This document shows positions 1-8,740 of a stretch of DNA of 64,000 nt, piece after piece. Source of the stretch: Chryseolinea soli (GTDB lineage Bacteria; Bacteroidota; Bacteroidia; Cytophagales; Cyclobacteriaceae); contig NZ_CP032382.1 in assembly GCF_003589925.1 (NCBI RefSeq), positions 3,844,001 through 3,908,000 on the forward strand, read 5' to 3'. Under the pieces are notes generated by a model. It was not told the DNA's origin. It searched no databases and saw only the letters and a list, made by a program, of their open reading frames with translations. Position 1 is the first letter of the stretch. Every line of letters begins with the position of its first letter. The position numbers were made by a program, and so were the translations under genes.

Positions 1-1200
1 CTGGCCCGATGGCTCCTTGTCCTCTGTTTGATATTTCTGGTCTTTCTATTCCTACCCTGGCAACAGAACATTCGTGGAACGGGAAAGGTAACAGCCTTGA
101 ACCCCATGAACAGACCCCAAACCATTGAGGCCGTCATTGCAGGGCAAATCCGGAAATGGCATGTAAACGAGGGGCAATCCGTTAAAAAAGGGGACACCAT
201 AGTCACCATCAGCGAAGTAAAAGAGAAATACTTCGACCCGCAGCTCCTCCTTCGGCTACGCGAACAGATCAACGCCAAAGAGAGCAGTCTTCAATCCAAA
301 GATCAAAAGTCCCAGGCCTTGAAACGTCAGATCAAAGCACTACATGAGGGCATGCAGAATAAAATAGATCAGACTAAGGCCAAGCTGCAAGCAGAGAAAT
401 TCAGATACCAAAACGCTGAAAATCTCTATCAGCGTAACAAGAAATTGTACGAAGCCGGAAACATTCCACTGACCAAATTTCAGGACATCGAGTATAAGTA
501 TCAAGGCGCGCAAGCGGACCTCACAAACGCAAGGATTGAGCCCGATAGAATTCAAGCCGAATACCTGGATAAAATCAATAAAGTAGAGTCTGATTTAAGC
601 AACACCCTTGCAGAAATCTTCGATGGCCAGGGTGAATTGGCCAAATACCGGAATGAATTTGCCAACACGCAGATACGTGTCAGTCAATATCAAATCCTTT
701 CACCCCAAGACGGCACGGTGGTAAAGGCCATGAAGGCCGGGCTAGGTGAAACCATCAAGGAAGGAGAGCCTGTCTGTACCATTATGCCCATAGCCGCCGA
801 CGTGGCTGTGGAACTATACGTGAAAGCCATGGACGTTCCCTTGTTAAGCAAAGGCAGAAAGGTAAGAATTCATTTCGATGGGTGGCCCGCCCTTCAGTTT
901 TCGGGTTGGCCAAGTGTTTCGGTTGGGACCTTCGCCGGAACAGTTGAAGTGATCGACTACGTTAACTCTAGGCCTGGCGAGTTCCGAGTTCTGGTAGTAC
1001 CCGATGCAGAAGACCTGCCGTGGCCTAAACAACTCAGAAATGGCTCAGGAATAAAAGGATGGGTAATGCTTGATGACGTGCCCGTATGGTATGAAATCTG
1101 GAGACAGCTCAACGGATTCCCCCCCAGCCTCTACGAAGAACCTTTGGACGAAGTCATGAAGCCAAAAATTGATAAACAATCTACCGAAAGTAAAAAGTAA
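1..1200 (+). CDS. HlyD-family periplasmic adaptor (5' end outside window)
   Basis: Membrane-fusion adaptor that would link an inner-membrane transporter to an outer-membrane TolC channel. The frame is open from base 1, so the N-terminus lies upstream. The first ~20 visible residues form a membrane anchor ending in LFLPW, followed by QQNIRGTGKV. A biotinyl-lipoyl half-domain (KWHVNEGQSVKKGDTI) lies about 40 residues in. A long charged coiled coil follows (about residues 80-215), then the second lipoyl half (SPQDGTVVKAMKAGLGETI) and a beta-barrel region. This split-lipoyl plus hairpin layout is diagnostic of the family. The stop is 11 bp before the TolC-family gene, so the two form an operon; the ABC or RND pump gene is presumably upstream. 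The substrate cannot be read from the sequence. Confidence 0.9.
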   Translation: MARWLLVLCLIFLVFLFLPWQQNIRGTGKVTALNPMNRPQTIEAVIAGQIRKWHVNEGQSVKKGDTIVTISEVKEKYFDPQLLLRLREQINAKESSLQSKDQKSQALKRQIKALHEGMQNKIDQTKAKLQAEKFRYQNAENLYQRNKKLYEAGNIPLTKFQDIEYKYQGAQADLTNARIEPDRIQAEYLDKINKVESDLSNTLAEIFDGQGELAKYRNEFANTQIRVSQYQILSPQDGTVVKAMKAGLGETIKEGEPVCTIMPIAADVAVELYVKAMDVPLLSKGRKVRIHFDGWPALQFSGWPSVSVGTFAGTVEVIDYVNSRPGEFRVLVVPDAEDLPWPKQLRNGSGIKGWVMLDDVPVWYEIWRQLNGFPPSLYEEPLDEVMKPKIDKQSTESKK

Positions 1201-1211
1201 AAAAGATCTCT

Positions 1212-2669
1212 ATGTCGCGAATGCACGATTGCTTGTTCATTGTATTTTTGGTTTTAAGCTTGCTGTATGCCCATCCCGGCCGAACACAGTCGGCAATGGA
1301 TTCTATCTTCGCCCTAAGTGATACTTCCCGTACGCTTCCCCTCGATCAATTTTATAAGATCATCTTGAAAAACCACCCGGTCGTTAAGCAAGCCGAACTG
1401 TTAGATGAAGTTGCACAGCAGGAACTCCGACTCGCTCGAGGAAGTTTTGATCCTAAAGTAGTATCGAGCCTCGACCACAAAGAATTTGAGGATAAAACCT
1501 ACTATAGCAAACTTGATGCATACCTGACCTTCCCGACTTGGTTTCCCGTAAACCCAAAGGTGGGCTACACGCGGGCTACCGGCCAACTTGTAAATAATGA
1601 AGATATCATCTCCGGCGGAGAACAATTCTACGCAGGCGTCGCCATTCCCCTTGGTAAAGGACTTCTTACAGACGAACGGAGGACGGCGGTAAGGCAAGCG
1701 GAGATTTTCAATAGTATCACTACTGCAGAACAAGTCAAAATTATAAATAAAATCTTGCTGGAGGCTGCCAAAGATTATTGGCAATGGTATTACGCCTATT
1801 ACCAATACAAGCTTTCGAGCCAGTCTGTTGGCATTGCCGAAGAAATTTTCTCGCGCATCAAGCTAAACATGCAGCAAGGTGAAGCGGCCGTGATCGATAC
1901 CATTCAGGCGAGAATAGCGCTCCAATCCAGGCGGGTGGAGAGTCAAGAAGCTTGGGTGGTATTTCAAAACATGGGTATAACGATATCAAACTACGTATGG
2001 AGTGAGCAGGGCGATGCTTTACAGGTAGGTTTGAATATTGCCCCCATCATGACCCACGACGATCAGGCGTTCCTTAACCAAGAGCTACTCCAAGATCTGG
2101 TGATCAAAGCCAAAGAAAATCATCCTGAGCTAGTGAAGCTCTCTCTTAAACTTAACCAACTGGAATTGGAAAGAGCGCTGGCACGAGAATTCTTAAAACC
2201 ACAATTGGACATCAACTATTCTCTTCTCAGCCAACCGTCTGCACCTCATCGTGTGAACCCATTGAATGATTACAAAATTGGGCTTGATTTTTTCTTTCCG
2301 ATATTCTTGCGCAAGGAACGTTCGAAAGTTGCCCTTACTAAATTAAAAATTGACAATACACAATATCAACAGCGACAGTCAGAGCGCGAAATTATCAATG
2401 AGATAAATACCACATTCAACCAACTTCAAAATACACTCGCAGTCATGAAACAACAACAAGAAATTGTTGAACTCTATGACCGTCTGTTGAAATCTGAACT
2501 TTTAAATCTTGAAAACGGCGAAAGTGACTTGTTCAAAATCAACATTCAACAAGAAAAGCTCCTGCTCGCCCAGTCGAAGCTTTTAAAATTGATGGCAGAT
2601 TTACAGAAACAAAAAGCATCGCTGTACTGGTCTGCCGGGATTAAGAACTTGAATTCAGCAATAGACTAA
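1212..2669 (+). CDS. TolC-family outer-membrane efflux protein
   Basis: Outer-membrane channel partner of the adjacent HlyD-type adaptor. At 485 aa it has the usual TolC length. It starts with a signal peptide (hydrophobic CLFIVFLVLSLLYA, cleavage near GRTQS). The mature protein has the two-fold alpha-helical repeat of the family: the LPLDQFYKIILKNHPVVKQAE segment is the typical first helix, and the second repeat starts near KAKENHPELVKLSLKL. Long Gln/Leu-rich helices that would form the periplasmic tunnel precede the C-terminus. It is translated 11 bp after the adaptor stop. It is intact, unlike much of the DNA that follows it. Confidence 0.9.
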   Translation: MSRMHDCLFIVFLVLSLLYAHPGRTQSAMDSIFALSDTSRTLPLDQFYKIILKNHPVVKQAELLDEVAQQELRLARGSFDPKVVSSLDHKEFEDKTYYSKLDAYLTFPTWFPVNPKVGYTRATGQLVNNEDIISGGEQFYAGVAIPLGKGLLTDERRTAVRQAEIFNSITTAEQVKIINKILLEAAKDYWQWYYAYYQYKLSSQSVGIAEEIFSRIKLNMQQGEAAVIDTIQARIALQSRRVESQEAWVVFQNMGITISNYVWSEQGDALQVGLNIAPIMTHDDQAFLNQELLQDLVIKAKENHPELVKLSLKLNQLELERALAREFLKPQLDINYSLLSQPSAPHRVNPLNDYKIGLDFFFPIFLRKERSKVALTKLKIDNTQYQQRQSEREIINEINTTFNQLQNTLAVMKQQQEIVELYDRLLKSELLNLENGESDLFKINIQQEKLLLAQSKLLKLMADLQKQKASLYWSAGIKNLNSAID

Positions 2670-2763
2670 TTTGACAAAAGCATTATGGGCAATGTAGATA
2701 GTTGAATATGGATTAATGCAACAGGTTTTTCGGAACGAATTCCAATGTTAAGATCTGAGCGGG

Positions 2764-2859
2764 CTCTTGTTGCTCCGTATTTTTAGTGCACCTAAATGAG
2801 TAAAATTACTGAGTGGCTAGATGTATCTGAGCTGTTACTTTTAGAACGAAGAAAAAATC
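2764..2859 (+). repeat. Diverged repeat, copy A (inverted partner at 8677-8775)
   Basis: About 96 bp that closely match the reverse complement of 8677-8775. Shared blocks include TGTTGCTCCGT, AAATGAGTAAAATTAC, GATGTATCTGA and TACTTTTAGAACGAA. Both copies contain a start codon and the same first ~20 codons (MSKITE.LDVSELLLLER). In this copy that reading frame stops after 32 codons. In the other copy it runs on into the collagen-like protein gene. The two copies are in opposite orientation and bracket about 6 kb. Confidence 0.8.
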
Positions 2860-2894
2860 TAACGACGAACGTAGACAAAAAAATCTTAAAGTAA
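2796..2894 (+). CDS. Possible 32-aa peptide, MSKITE leader
   Basis: A short frame starting ATGAGTAAAATTACTGAG and ending TAA, encoding MSKITEWLDVSELLLLERRK plus a basic tail. Nothing in it is recognised. It could be a real small protein, but the first part is shared with the start of the gene at 7841-8740. It may therefore be only the 5' end of a duplicated gene left behind by rearrangement. It lies 30 bp upstream of the first SpoIIAA-like gene. Confidence that it is expressed is low. Confidence 0.25.
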   Translation: MSKITEWLDVSELLLLERRKNLTTNVDKKILK

Positions 2895-2924
2895 TACTCA
2901 ATCAAGAATTCACGCACCAATAAT

Positions 2925-3338
2925 ATGATCACAAGAATTTATGACCGCGAATATTTAACACTTGATTACGATCCTGCTGTACCCTGCATTATCGCCACCT
3001 TCCTCAAATTCATGATGCTTGAAGAATTCAAATCCGCACAGGCTTCTGGGCTTTATTTTGTGGAAAAAAAAATCAAGGAAACAGGAAGAATGATGTGGAT
3101 AGTCGATTCCAAATTAACCTTAATTGATGATGAATGCGCAAAATACGCTGTTGAAGATTGGACTCCACGCGCGCTTGCTGTAGGCATCAAGCATGTAGCT
3201 TTTGTTATATCTGCAAATCAGTGGGGGCAGATCGGGTTAGACGAATACGCTCAAGATACTATGGATAAGGGGATGACCACAGCCTCTTTCAAAGATGTGG
3301 AATCGGCCAAGAGTTGGCTCAGGGGACAAACACAGTAA
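2925..3338 (+). CDS. SpoIIAA/STAS-like protein, paralog A
   Basis: A soluble 137-aa protein without signal peptide or membrane segment. It begins MITRIYDREYLTLDYD and continues with an alternating strand/helix pattern. It ends in the family's C-terminal helix FKDVESAKSWL. It matches the layout of the SpoIIAA-like (STAS/SEC14-type) proteins that are common in Bacteroidota, often as paralogs near signalling genes. Closest relative in the window: the protein at 14498-14920, with the same MIT(R/K)(I/V)YDREY start, DYDP(A/S)VPC and EDWTPRA motifs. It lies 13 bp upstream of paralog B, so they are likely co-transcribed. The function of such proteins is poorly known; a regulatory or ligand-binding role is inferred from the fold only. 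Confidence 0.7.
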   Translation: MITRIYDREYLTLDYDPAVPCIIATFLKFMMLEEFKSAQASGLYFVEKKIKETGRMMWIVDSKLTLIDDECAKYAVEDWTPRALAVGIKHVAFVISANQWGQIGLDEYAQDTMDKGMTTASFKDVESAKSWLRGQTQ

Positions 3339-3351
3339 ACAACCGCACTAG

Positions 3352-3765
3352 ATGCAAATCTACTTTGAAAATGACTTTGTCACATATAGCTACGATAAGG
3401 TCAATCATGTAATAGTACAAAAATGGCTAGCCCCACCAAACTCTGTTGAATTCAGGGACGGTGTAAAATCCCTTATTGAAGTTATGGGGCATTTTAATAC
3501 AGGCAAGGTGATCTCGGATACGACCTTTCTAGGAATTATTCAACCCAAAGATCAACGCTGGGTATCAACAGAGTGGATTCACGGTGCACTGATGGTGGGG
3601 TACTCCCACCTTGCGGTCATCGTTTCAGAGGACGCTCTTACACAGATGTCAGTAGAGGGTATAGTGAATCAGCGGGTCGCCGTTGCATTTCCAACTGCTT
3701 ATTTCAAGAGCATGGAAGCAGCCATTGTTTGGATCAAACAGTTCTCCACCCGAACAACAAATTAG
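3352..3765 (+). CDS. SpoIIAA/STAS-like protein, paralog B
   Basis: Second 137-aa member of the family, more divergent from A. It starts MQIYFENDFVTYSYDK, contains FNTGKVISDTTFLG and ends AYFKSMEAAIVWIKQFS. It resembles paralog C at 4267 more than A: both have a (Y)FxNDxV start, a HFNTG(K/Q) segment and an AYF..xxAAI.WIK tail. The amphipathic C-terminal helix ending in WIK is typical of the group. No catalytic residues can be named. It follows A after 13 bp. A frame overlapping its 3' half on the same strand is judged to be a shadow. Confidence 0.7.
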   Translation: MQIYFENDFVTYSYDKVNHVIVQKWLAPPNSVEFRDGVKSLIEVMGHFNTGKVISDTTFLGIIQPKDQRWVSTEWIHGALMVGYSHLAVIVSEDALTQMSVEGIVNQRVAVAFPTAYFKSMEAAIVWIKQFSTRTTN

Positions 3766-4031
3766 CTATCATCACAATGATTCAACCGGCTTTCCTAGGT
3801 GTTCTAATTTTTCAACTTGGTTCATTCCTGAATTGAAAGTGAAAATTATATTCAAGCCTTTAAAAAAAAGAGAGATACCTAATTCTTTAAACACGTCCAG
3901 ACTTGGTTAGAGAAAGGTTACGTCACCATACAAGTACGTTAAAGACACTCATGCAAATATTGGCTGTAAAAAAAATATGAACTCATCAATACTCAAGAGA
4001 TGATAAACGAAGATAAAACGAAAAGCAGTTT

Positions 4032-4205
4032 ATGGGAGCACCAGTAAAAAGCTCAATTATAAAATGGAGCATAGTTAGTATTAGCATTGCCATGATTCAA
4101 ATAGTGTGTGTTTTTGTATTTAATCTTGGTTTGGTACCGTTATTGATTTCCGTTGTTCTCGGGGGTATTGCGCTTAGTATTTTGAAGAAGTTATGCGGTC
4201 AATGA
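4032..4205 (+). CDS. Small two-helix membrane protein
   Basis: A 57-aa frame starting MGAPVKSSIIKWS, with two hydrophobic segments (SIVSISIAMIQIVCVFVFNL and PLLISVVLGGIALSIL) separated by a short turn, and a basic C-terminus (KKLCGQ). It would be an inner-membrane hairpin with no recognisable motif. A shorter frame (MINEDKTKSS...) just upstream overlaps its start, so this may be the rest of a gene with a frameshift. It sits between SpoIIAA-like paralogs B and C in otherwise empty DNA (3766-4266). Function unknown. Confidence 0.4.
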   Translation: MGAPVKSSIIKWSIVSISIAMIQIVCVFVFNLGLVPLLISVVLGGIALSILKKLCGQ

Positions 4206-4266
4206 GGTGACGACTTTCCAATCCCCTGAACTCTAAATCAAACTAATAATTATAGACTTTACTATT

Positions 4267-4668
4267 ATGGAAACCTATTTTAAAAATGATTATGTCGATG
4301 TCAACTACGACAAAGACATTCATGTACTGATAGTCCACTATGGCTGGTTTTCCTCTACCTCAGCAGAATCCAAGAAGGGAATGAGCATGACCACATCAGC
4401 CATGAAGCATTTCAATACTGGCCAGGCAATTTGGGATACACTTCTAATGGATGCAATTTCGCTTTTGGATCGACATTGGACGACTACGGAACATTACGAC
4501 AAGGCACGAGATATTGGGTATTCTCAAGCTGCTAATGTCACAGAACATCTTTACTTAATGGTGGTAGAGGATATGATAAGCCAAGTTAACAACCCTATTC
4601 CAATAGCCTATTTCGACAACACGAAGGCAGCTATAGACTAGATAAAAACAATCGACAAAGCCCATTAA
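4267..4668 (+). pseudogene. SpoIIAA/STAS-like protein, paralog C, amber-truncated
   Basis: Starts METYFKNDYVDVNYDKD and aligns throughout with paralog B (MKHFNTGQAIWDT; PIAYFDNTKAAID). The frame stops at 4639-4641 (TAG). Reading on in the same frame gives IKTIDKAH and then a TAA at 4666-4668. In paralog B the corresponding residues are IVWIKQ, so the TAG replaces a conserved tryptophan codon (TGG). The product would lack only the last nine or so residues (124 aa made), so some function may remain. I call it a pseudogene because neighbouring copies of the family are also decaying. Confidence 0.65.
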
Positions 4669-4753
4669 TGACACTGTCTAAAAGCCAGCACCCGATTTAA
4701 ACTCATCAGTCTACTTCGGTTTTTTCGTCTAGAACCATATAAATCCAAAAGTA

Positions 4754-6481
4754 ATGAGAATTTTATTCTACCTAATCTGCATCATTTTTCTTAGTCAAGG
4801 TACAGTGCTTGCACAGCAACCCACAACAGAACCTAAAACGTACTATGATGCTAACGGCACATTGTACTGGAATAAGAAACTTCCTGTATACGTATCGCTC
4901 TCAACTTCGCCCGACCCTACAAAGGGTATAGTGCTGAAAGAAGAAAATGTAAACCATGTGCGTCCCTACTATTTGGACACTGAAGGGATTAATTGGATAC
5001 GTTCACGCTGGGCTACCGATTCAACTACCGGTGTACCGCTTGTTCCGCAACGTGAAATTTTATGGCCGGTAATGTCAGACGGTTTACCACCTATTACCAC
5101 GGCAACACCAGTTGCCAAGGGGAAATTCGTTTCTGCTGGAAAGGTATACTACAGTGGTGACATTTCTATTGAACTAAAAGCTAGAGATGCTGTATCCGGA
5201 GTGGAAGCAACATATTTTAATATTGGCGATGGCTTTAAAACCTATAGCCAACCGTTTACGTTGCCTGCTGATTCAAAAATCAACTTGAAGTTTTATTCGA
5301 ATGATCATGTAGGCAATGGCGAAAACGCTGATCTCAACAATAAAACACTGAGCGAATTTTATGTAGACAATAGTGCCCCGGTGTCCACGCTGACCTTAAT
5401 TGGTCCAAACGTAGATAATATTGTATCGCTTAAAACTAAAATTAAACTCTCAGCCCAAGACGGAAGCAGCGGTGTTTCCAAAACCACGTATGGCTTCAAT
5501 AAGGAAGCGGGTCAGCTGTACACCATACCATTGTCACTAGCAAATCTGAAGCCGAATGAAAATTATGTCCGCTACACATCTACTGACAACGTTAGCAATA
5601 GAGAGACGGAAAAAGCCTATGATTTCTTCTTAGATGCTGAAGCACCAAGAGTAGAGTACAATGTATCAATTGATTACTTCAAATCATCCATCGGCCAGGT
5701 CTATGTTTCCAACAGGTCGGCGTTTGAACTTACAGCTACTGACAATAAAGCTGGGTTAAACAAGATTTATTTTGCTGTTGATCACGCTACTAAAACTGAT
5801 TATAAAGCAGCAGTAAATACAGATCAGGCACCTGGTTTACACAAGCTTTCGTATAGTGCCGATGACCGGGTAGAGAACCTGAGCAAAACAAATACAGTTA
5901 GCTATTACATCGATGTAAAAGCCCCGCTTATTAAATACCAGGCCGTTGGCCCTAAGCTGCTTCGGAATGACACTCTTTTTATTAATAAAGTAACGAAAAT
6001 TACCATAGCCTCGATCGATGCTGGTATAGGTCAGGCTGGTCTGAAGAAATTAGAATACCAGATAGACAATCAAGCACCTATTTCTTACGTGGAAAGATTC
6101 GGCATAGAAGGAGATGGTTTGAGAAATCTGAAGATAACATCAACAGACCAGGTAAACAACGGATCCGATGCCGGACAAACAATTTATGTGGATAATGTGC
6201 CTCCAGAAATTGTAGAGGTATACGGGGTGGATAAAATCGGAGCAAAGGTGATTAATGATAAGTCTTATGTTATCTATCCAAAAGAACTGAAGTTGTACTT
6301 GGCAGCAAGGGATAAAAATGTCGGCACACAGACCGTGTACTACAAAATCAACACTGGAGCAAAAGCCATCTACACGACACCCCTGACGAGCTTTGCTCCT
6401 GGCAATTACTCTATTACTATTCAGGCTTTTGATATACTTGGAAATGAATCGAGCAAGACCATCTCATTTGCTGTGGAGTAA
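4754..6481 (+). CDS. Secreted Ig/OmpL47-like repeat protein
   Basis: A 575-aa exported protein with signal peptide MRILFYLICIIFLSQGTVLAQ. After an N-terminal region of unknown type (NGTLYWNKKLPVYVSLSTS), the protein holds about four to five repeats of ~90-100 residues. Each repeat carries an A.D..SG(V/L) motif, a Y.(I/F) strand and an ending of the form FYVDNSAPV / FFLDAEAPRVEY / YYIDVKAPLIKY / IYVDNVPPEIV. This is the pattern of OmpL47-type or Ig-like domains in Bacteroidota surface proteins. No catalytic site is visible; a role in binding or in the envelope is inferred. It is intact and followed by a hairpin terminator at 6598. Confidence 0.75.
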   Translation: MRILFYLICIIFLSQGTVLAQQPTTEPKTYYDANGTLYWNKKLPVYVSLSTSPDPTKGIVLKEENVNHVRPYYLDTEGINWIRSRWATDSTTGVPLVPQREILWPVMSDGLPPITTATPVAKGKFVSAGKVYYSGDISIELKARDAVSGVEATYFNIGDGFKTYSQPFTLPADSKINLKFYSNDHVGNGENADLNNKTLSEFYVDNSAPVSTLTLIGPNVDNIVSLKTKIKLSAQDGSSGVSKTTYGFNKEAGQLYTIPLSLANLKPNENYVRYTSTDNVSNRETEKAYDFFLDAEAPRVEYNVSIDYFKSSIGQVYVSNRSAFELTATDNKAGLNKIYFAVDHATKTDYKAAVNTDQAPGLHKLSYSADDRVENLSKTNTVSYYIDVKAPLIKYQAVGPKLLRNDTLFINKVTKITIASIDAGIGQAGLKKLEYQIDNQAPISYVERFGIEGDGLRNLKITSTDQVNNGSDAGQTIYVDNVPPEIVEVYGVDKIGAKVINDKSYVIYPKELKLYLAARDKNVGTQTVYYKINTGAKAIYTTPLTSFAPGNYSITIQAFDILGNESSKTISFAVE

Positions 6482-6597
6482 AACAGAATGCATATCGAAA
6501 GACTGAGAAATCTTTAGGTAAAACGAACACAGTGGAAGATGCTTTCGGTCAGGATGGTCCCGCCTTTGTCCACGTCCGTTTATTTTGCTTGAGGGTT

Positions 6598-6638
6598 TGG
6601 CGGGAGTCATGGCTACACCAAGACTCCCGCCACCTTTT
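6598..6638 (+). terminator. Hairpin terminator after the Ig-like protein gene
   Basis: Perfect 11-bp inverted repeat TGGCGGGAGTC / GACTCCCGCCA (6598-6608 and 6622-6632) with a 13-nt loop, followed by a short T-rich stretch (CCTTTTAT). The distance from the stop at 6481 is about 115 bp. Because it is symmetric it could act in both directions. Confidence 0.6.
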
Positions 6639-6670
6639 ATCGATTGTCAACTCTGTAACAATTTAGTTTT

Positions 6671-6799
6671 ATGATGGACGCTTACTTTGAAAGAGACTTC
6701 GCCTACATCCGCTACCAAGGGATCAACAGATACTTTGGCGATGACACATATCCGGGCGAAGGTGCATTTCCGCTCTTCACGCCAACAACCAATCGTTGA
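6671..6799 (+). pseudogene. Possible SpoIIAA-like 5' fragment
   Basis: A 42-codon frame starting MMDAYFERDFAYIRYQG. The first ~12 residues resemble the starts of paralogs B and C (MQIYFENDFVTYSY, METYFKNDYVDVNY). The resemblance then ends and the frame runs into the kinase remnant. It is best read as the head of another family copy joined to foreign sequence. Evidence is short and weak. Confidence 0.3.
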
Positions 6800-7400
6800 A
6801 GCTTGTTTTTGAAAAAAGCGGGGTCTCAACTTCAATGGATGGTTGAACAGCGCACACTCGAGATTCAGCTTCAAAGGGAGGAAATAACCACTCAGAGGAA
6901 TTGACAGCCCAAGCTGAGACGCTTTCGAATTACAATTCGACGTTGGAGAAGCGTGTAGAACACCGGACGCAGACGCTTCATCGTCTAAACGAAGATCTTA
7001 TAAATCAGAAGACGCAGCTTGGACAGTTTACTTTTATTACGGCCCACAACATAAGGGACCAATCGCTCGACTTAAAGGGTTGATTAATTTGATGAAAATG
7101 GAAAGTTCAAGCGAAATGACGCCTCACATTGAATCAAGCATTAGGTACTCAACAAACCAATCTGAAGATAAAATTATTGTTATCGTCGAAGATAACGCGT
7201 CGGTATTGATATGCAATAGATGCGGAACAGGATGTTTATGCTACATCAGCGTTTTCATCCTAGTATTTCCCGGCAAATGTTTTGGATTATTTTTGGTTAA
7301 GATGCAGGTAAGCGTTATGGGTGGAAAAAAAGCGACGTAGTAAGCGAAGTAGGTCATGGTACGAAATTTGTGATTCATTTTCCGAAGTTACCGGCCATGT
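6800..7400 (+). pseudogene. Histidine kinase remnant (HisKA + partial HATPase)
   Basis: Pieces of a sensor kinase C-terminus spread over several frames. First comes a coiled coil (TLEIQLQREEITTQ; TLEKRVEHRTQTL), then the phosphoacceptor region GQFTFITAHNIR (about 7018-7055). After that a deletion and frameshifts lead to RLKGLINLMKMES and then to the ATP-binding part (IVIVEDNAS, GLFLVKMQVSVMGGK, GHGTKFVIHFP). The intact kinase at 9201-12530 has the same order (FAFISAHNLRAPVARI; GMGLYLVKTQVVALGGK). Most of the region between the H-box and the N-box is missing. It cannot be functional. Confidence 0.75.
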
Positions 7401-7484
7401 CGCCGTCGCCGCAGACGTCATTACCGCGGAGTTACAGTTTGGGAATTTTTATCTGTTTTTGGTAAGGCATGAATATTCCGCGCA

Positions 7485-7738
7485 GGCTGACCACTTCATT
7501 TCGTCAATCAGTGATCACTATTTTTTTTGCGACGCCAGTCAATTCACTCGCAATGAAATTGACTATTGCATGCTCATCACTTAGAGAATATAGGTTTAGG
7601 ATTCATTAAACGTGTTGGGATAACTTTCACTGATTGCGCCCATCACCTTGGCCATTGGTTACGCTAGGGCTTGACCATCAGCCGCCACATCGTGGCGAAA
7701 TAAAATAATTTGATCAAGGAGAAACGAAATGATCAAGG
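7485..7738. mobile_element. Solo relic of IS21-type ends
   Basis: The ends carry related inverted sequences: GCTGACCACTTCATTTCGTC near 7486 and GAAACGAAATGATCAAGG near 7721. These are imperfect relatives of the inverted pair at 13540-13685. Ends made of repeated TGGTCAA/GAAACGAAATG words are what I know from IS21-family elements in Bacteroidota. No transposase gene remains between them. The assignment is tentative. Confidence 0.3.
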
Positions 7739-7840
7739 CCTTGGAATTTCCACCATGCGACCTGTAATTGTTTCGTTTTTGCCCCGATCCAAAACATTTC
7801 AAACATTGGAAAGAGGAATTGCTGACGCGCCGTTTCGATG

Positions 7841-8740
7841 CTATTTGGCATAAGTGAAGTTACCATCTTTTCCATTCTTACCGGCAAGTCCATTTTTCCC
7901 TTTGTTGCCGTGTCTCGATACTTTTTCTGAAGATCCGTTTCCCTTGATTCCACCCATGCCACCCTCTCCTTCAAATCCCCGATATCCGCCATGGTTTACA
8001 AGCTTTACCTTTTCACTTAAACTGAAGTTATACCCGCAATTTGTACAACTAAGTGCAAGACTGCCACCGCTTCCTCCATCACCACCGTTCCCTCCATTTC
8101 CACCGTCTCCACCATTGCTCAGGCAGTGGGCAGTACCTTTGTTGCCCGAACTGCCGTTTCCGCCATTTCCGCCATATCCTCCATTTCCACCATTTAGATT
8201 GATTAATATAAGGTGATTTAGTTCAAGATAGTCAACTTCCAGGGTAAGGTTCTTTCCTGAAGTGCCATTGGTTCCACTTTTGCCCTGCTCTCCCGTAACT
8301 CCACTTTTACACGGTCCATACGGATGATCAGAATCCTTACCATTTTTGCCATTAGTGCCATTATTGCCATTTCCCACTATACTGCAAGAAACCCCAGCAG
8401 TTATCTTCTTTGCTTTGATAAAACTGGCGTTGCAGGTTTTGTTGAGTATAAGTTTCGAAGAATCATGCATAATGAGGTGATCAACAAGCAAAGTATCCCC
8501 TGGGATTTCGTAAGAGGTATTTCTGGGTATTTCCAGGCTTGGTATTCTGATCTGGGCGTTCGAAAGAGTAGGAACAAACAGGAGAGTAATAAGTCCAATA
8601 TAAAATAAGAATGGAACTTTGAAATCGAAAATAATTGTGTACGCACGGTAGTAAGCTTCAGCACTGATCATTAGAACATTTTTTTTTCGTTCTAAAAGTA
8701 GCAGTTCAGATACATCCAGCCTCTCGGTAATTTTACTCAT
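7841..8740 (-). CDS. Glycine-rich collagen-like secreted protein
   Basis: 299 aa. A secretion signal lies inside the N-terminus (FYIGLITLLFVPTLSNAQ), preceded by ~45 residues that include the duplicated MSKITERLDVSELLLLER segment. A start at the ATG at 8671 (MISAEAYYRAY) or later would give a more normal signal peptide. After a short beta-like domain (SYEIPGDTLLVDHLIMHDSS) the protein is dominated by Gly-X-X/GGNGGNG runs: GNGNNGTNGKNGKDS, GEQGKSGTNGTSGKN, GGNGGYGGNGGNGSSGNKG, GGDGGNGGNGGDGGSGG and GNKGKNGLAGKNGKDGN. Scattered Cys pairs (GPCKSG, CTNCGYN) occur. It looks like a surface or matrix protein. A proline-rich frame on the other strand is its shadow. No sorting domain is seen at the C-terminus. 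Confidence 0.65.
   Translation of the reverse strand: MSKITERLDVSELLLLERKKNVLMISAEAYYRAYTIIFDFKVPFLFYIGLITLLFVPTLSNAQIRIPSLEIPRNTSYEIPGDTLLVDHLIMHDSSKLILNKTCNASFIKAKKITAGVSCSIVGNGNNGTNGKNGKDSDHPYGPCKSGVTGEQGKSGTNGTSGKNLTLEVDYLELNHLILINLNGGNGGYGGNGGNGSSGNKGTAHCLSNGGDGGNGGNGGDGGSGGSLALSCTNCGYNFSLSEKVKLVNHGGYRGFEGEGGMGGIKGNGSSEKVSRHGNKGKNGLAGKNGKDGNFTYAK

Noticed and set aside
8041-8200. Short regular repeats resembling a CRISPR array
   Set aside because: The periodic CCACCGTTTCC-like words are codon-level repeats of Gly-Gly-Asn; there are no spacers of constant length.
7854-8216. 120-aa proline-rich frame
   Set aside because: It is the complement of the glycine-rich codons (GGN reads as NCC) of the collagen-like protein.
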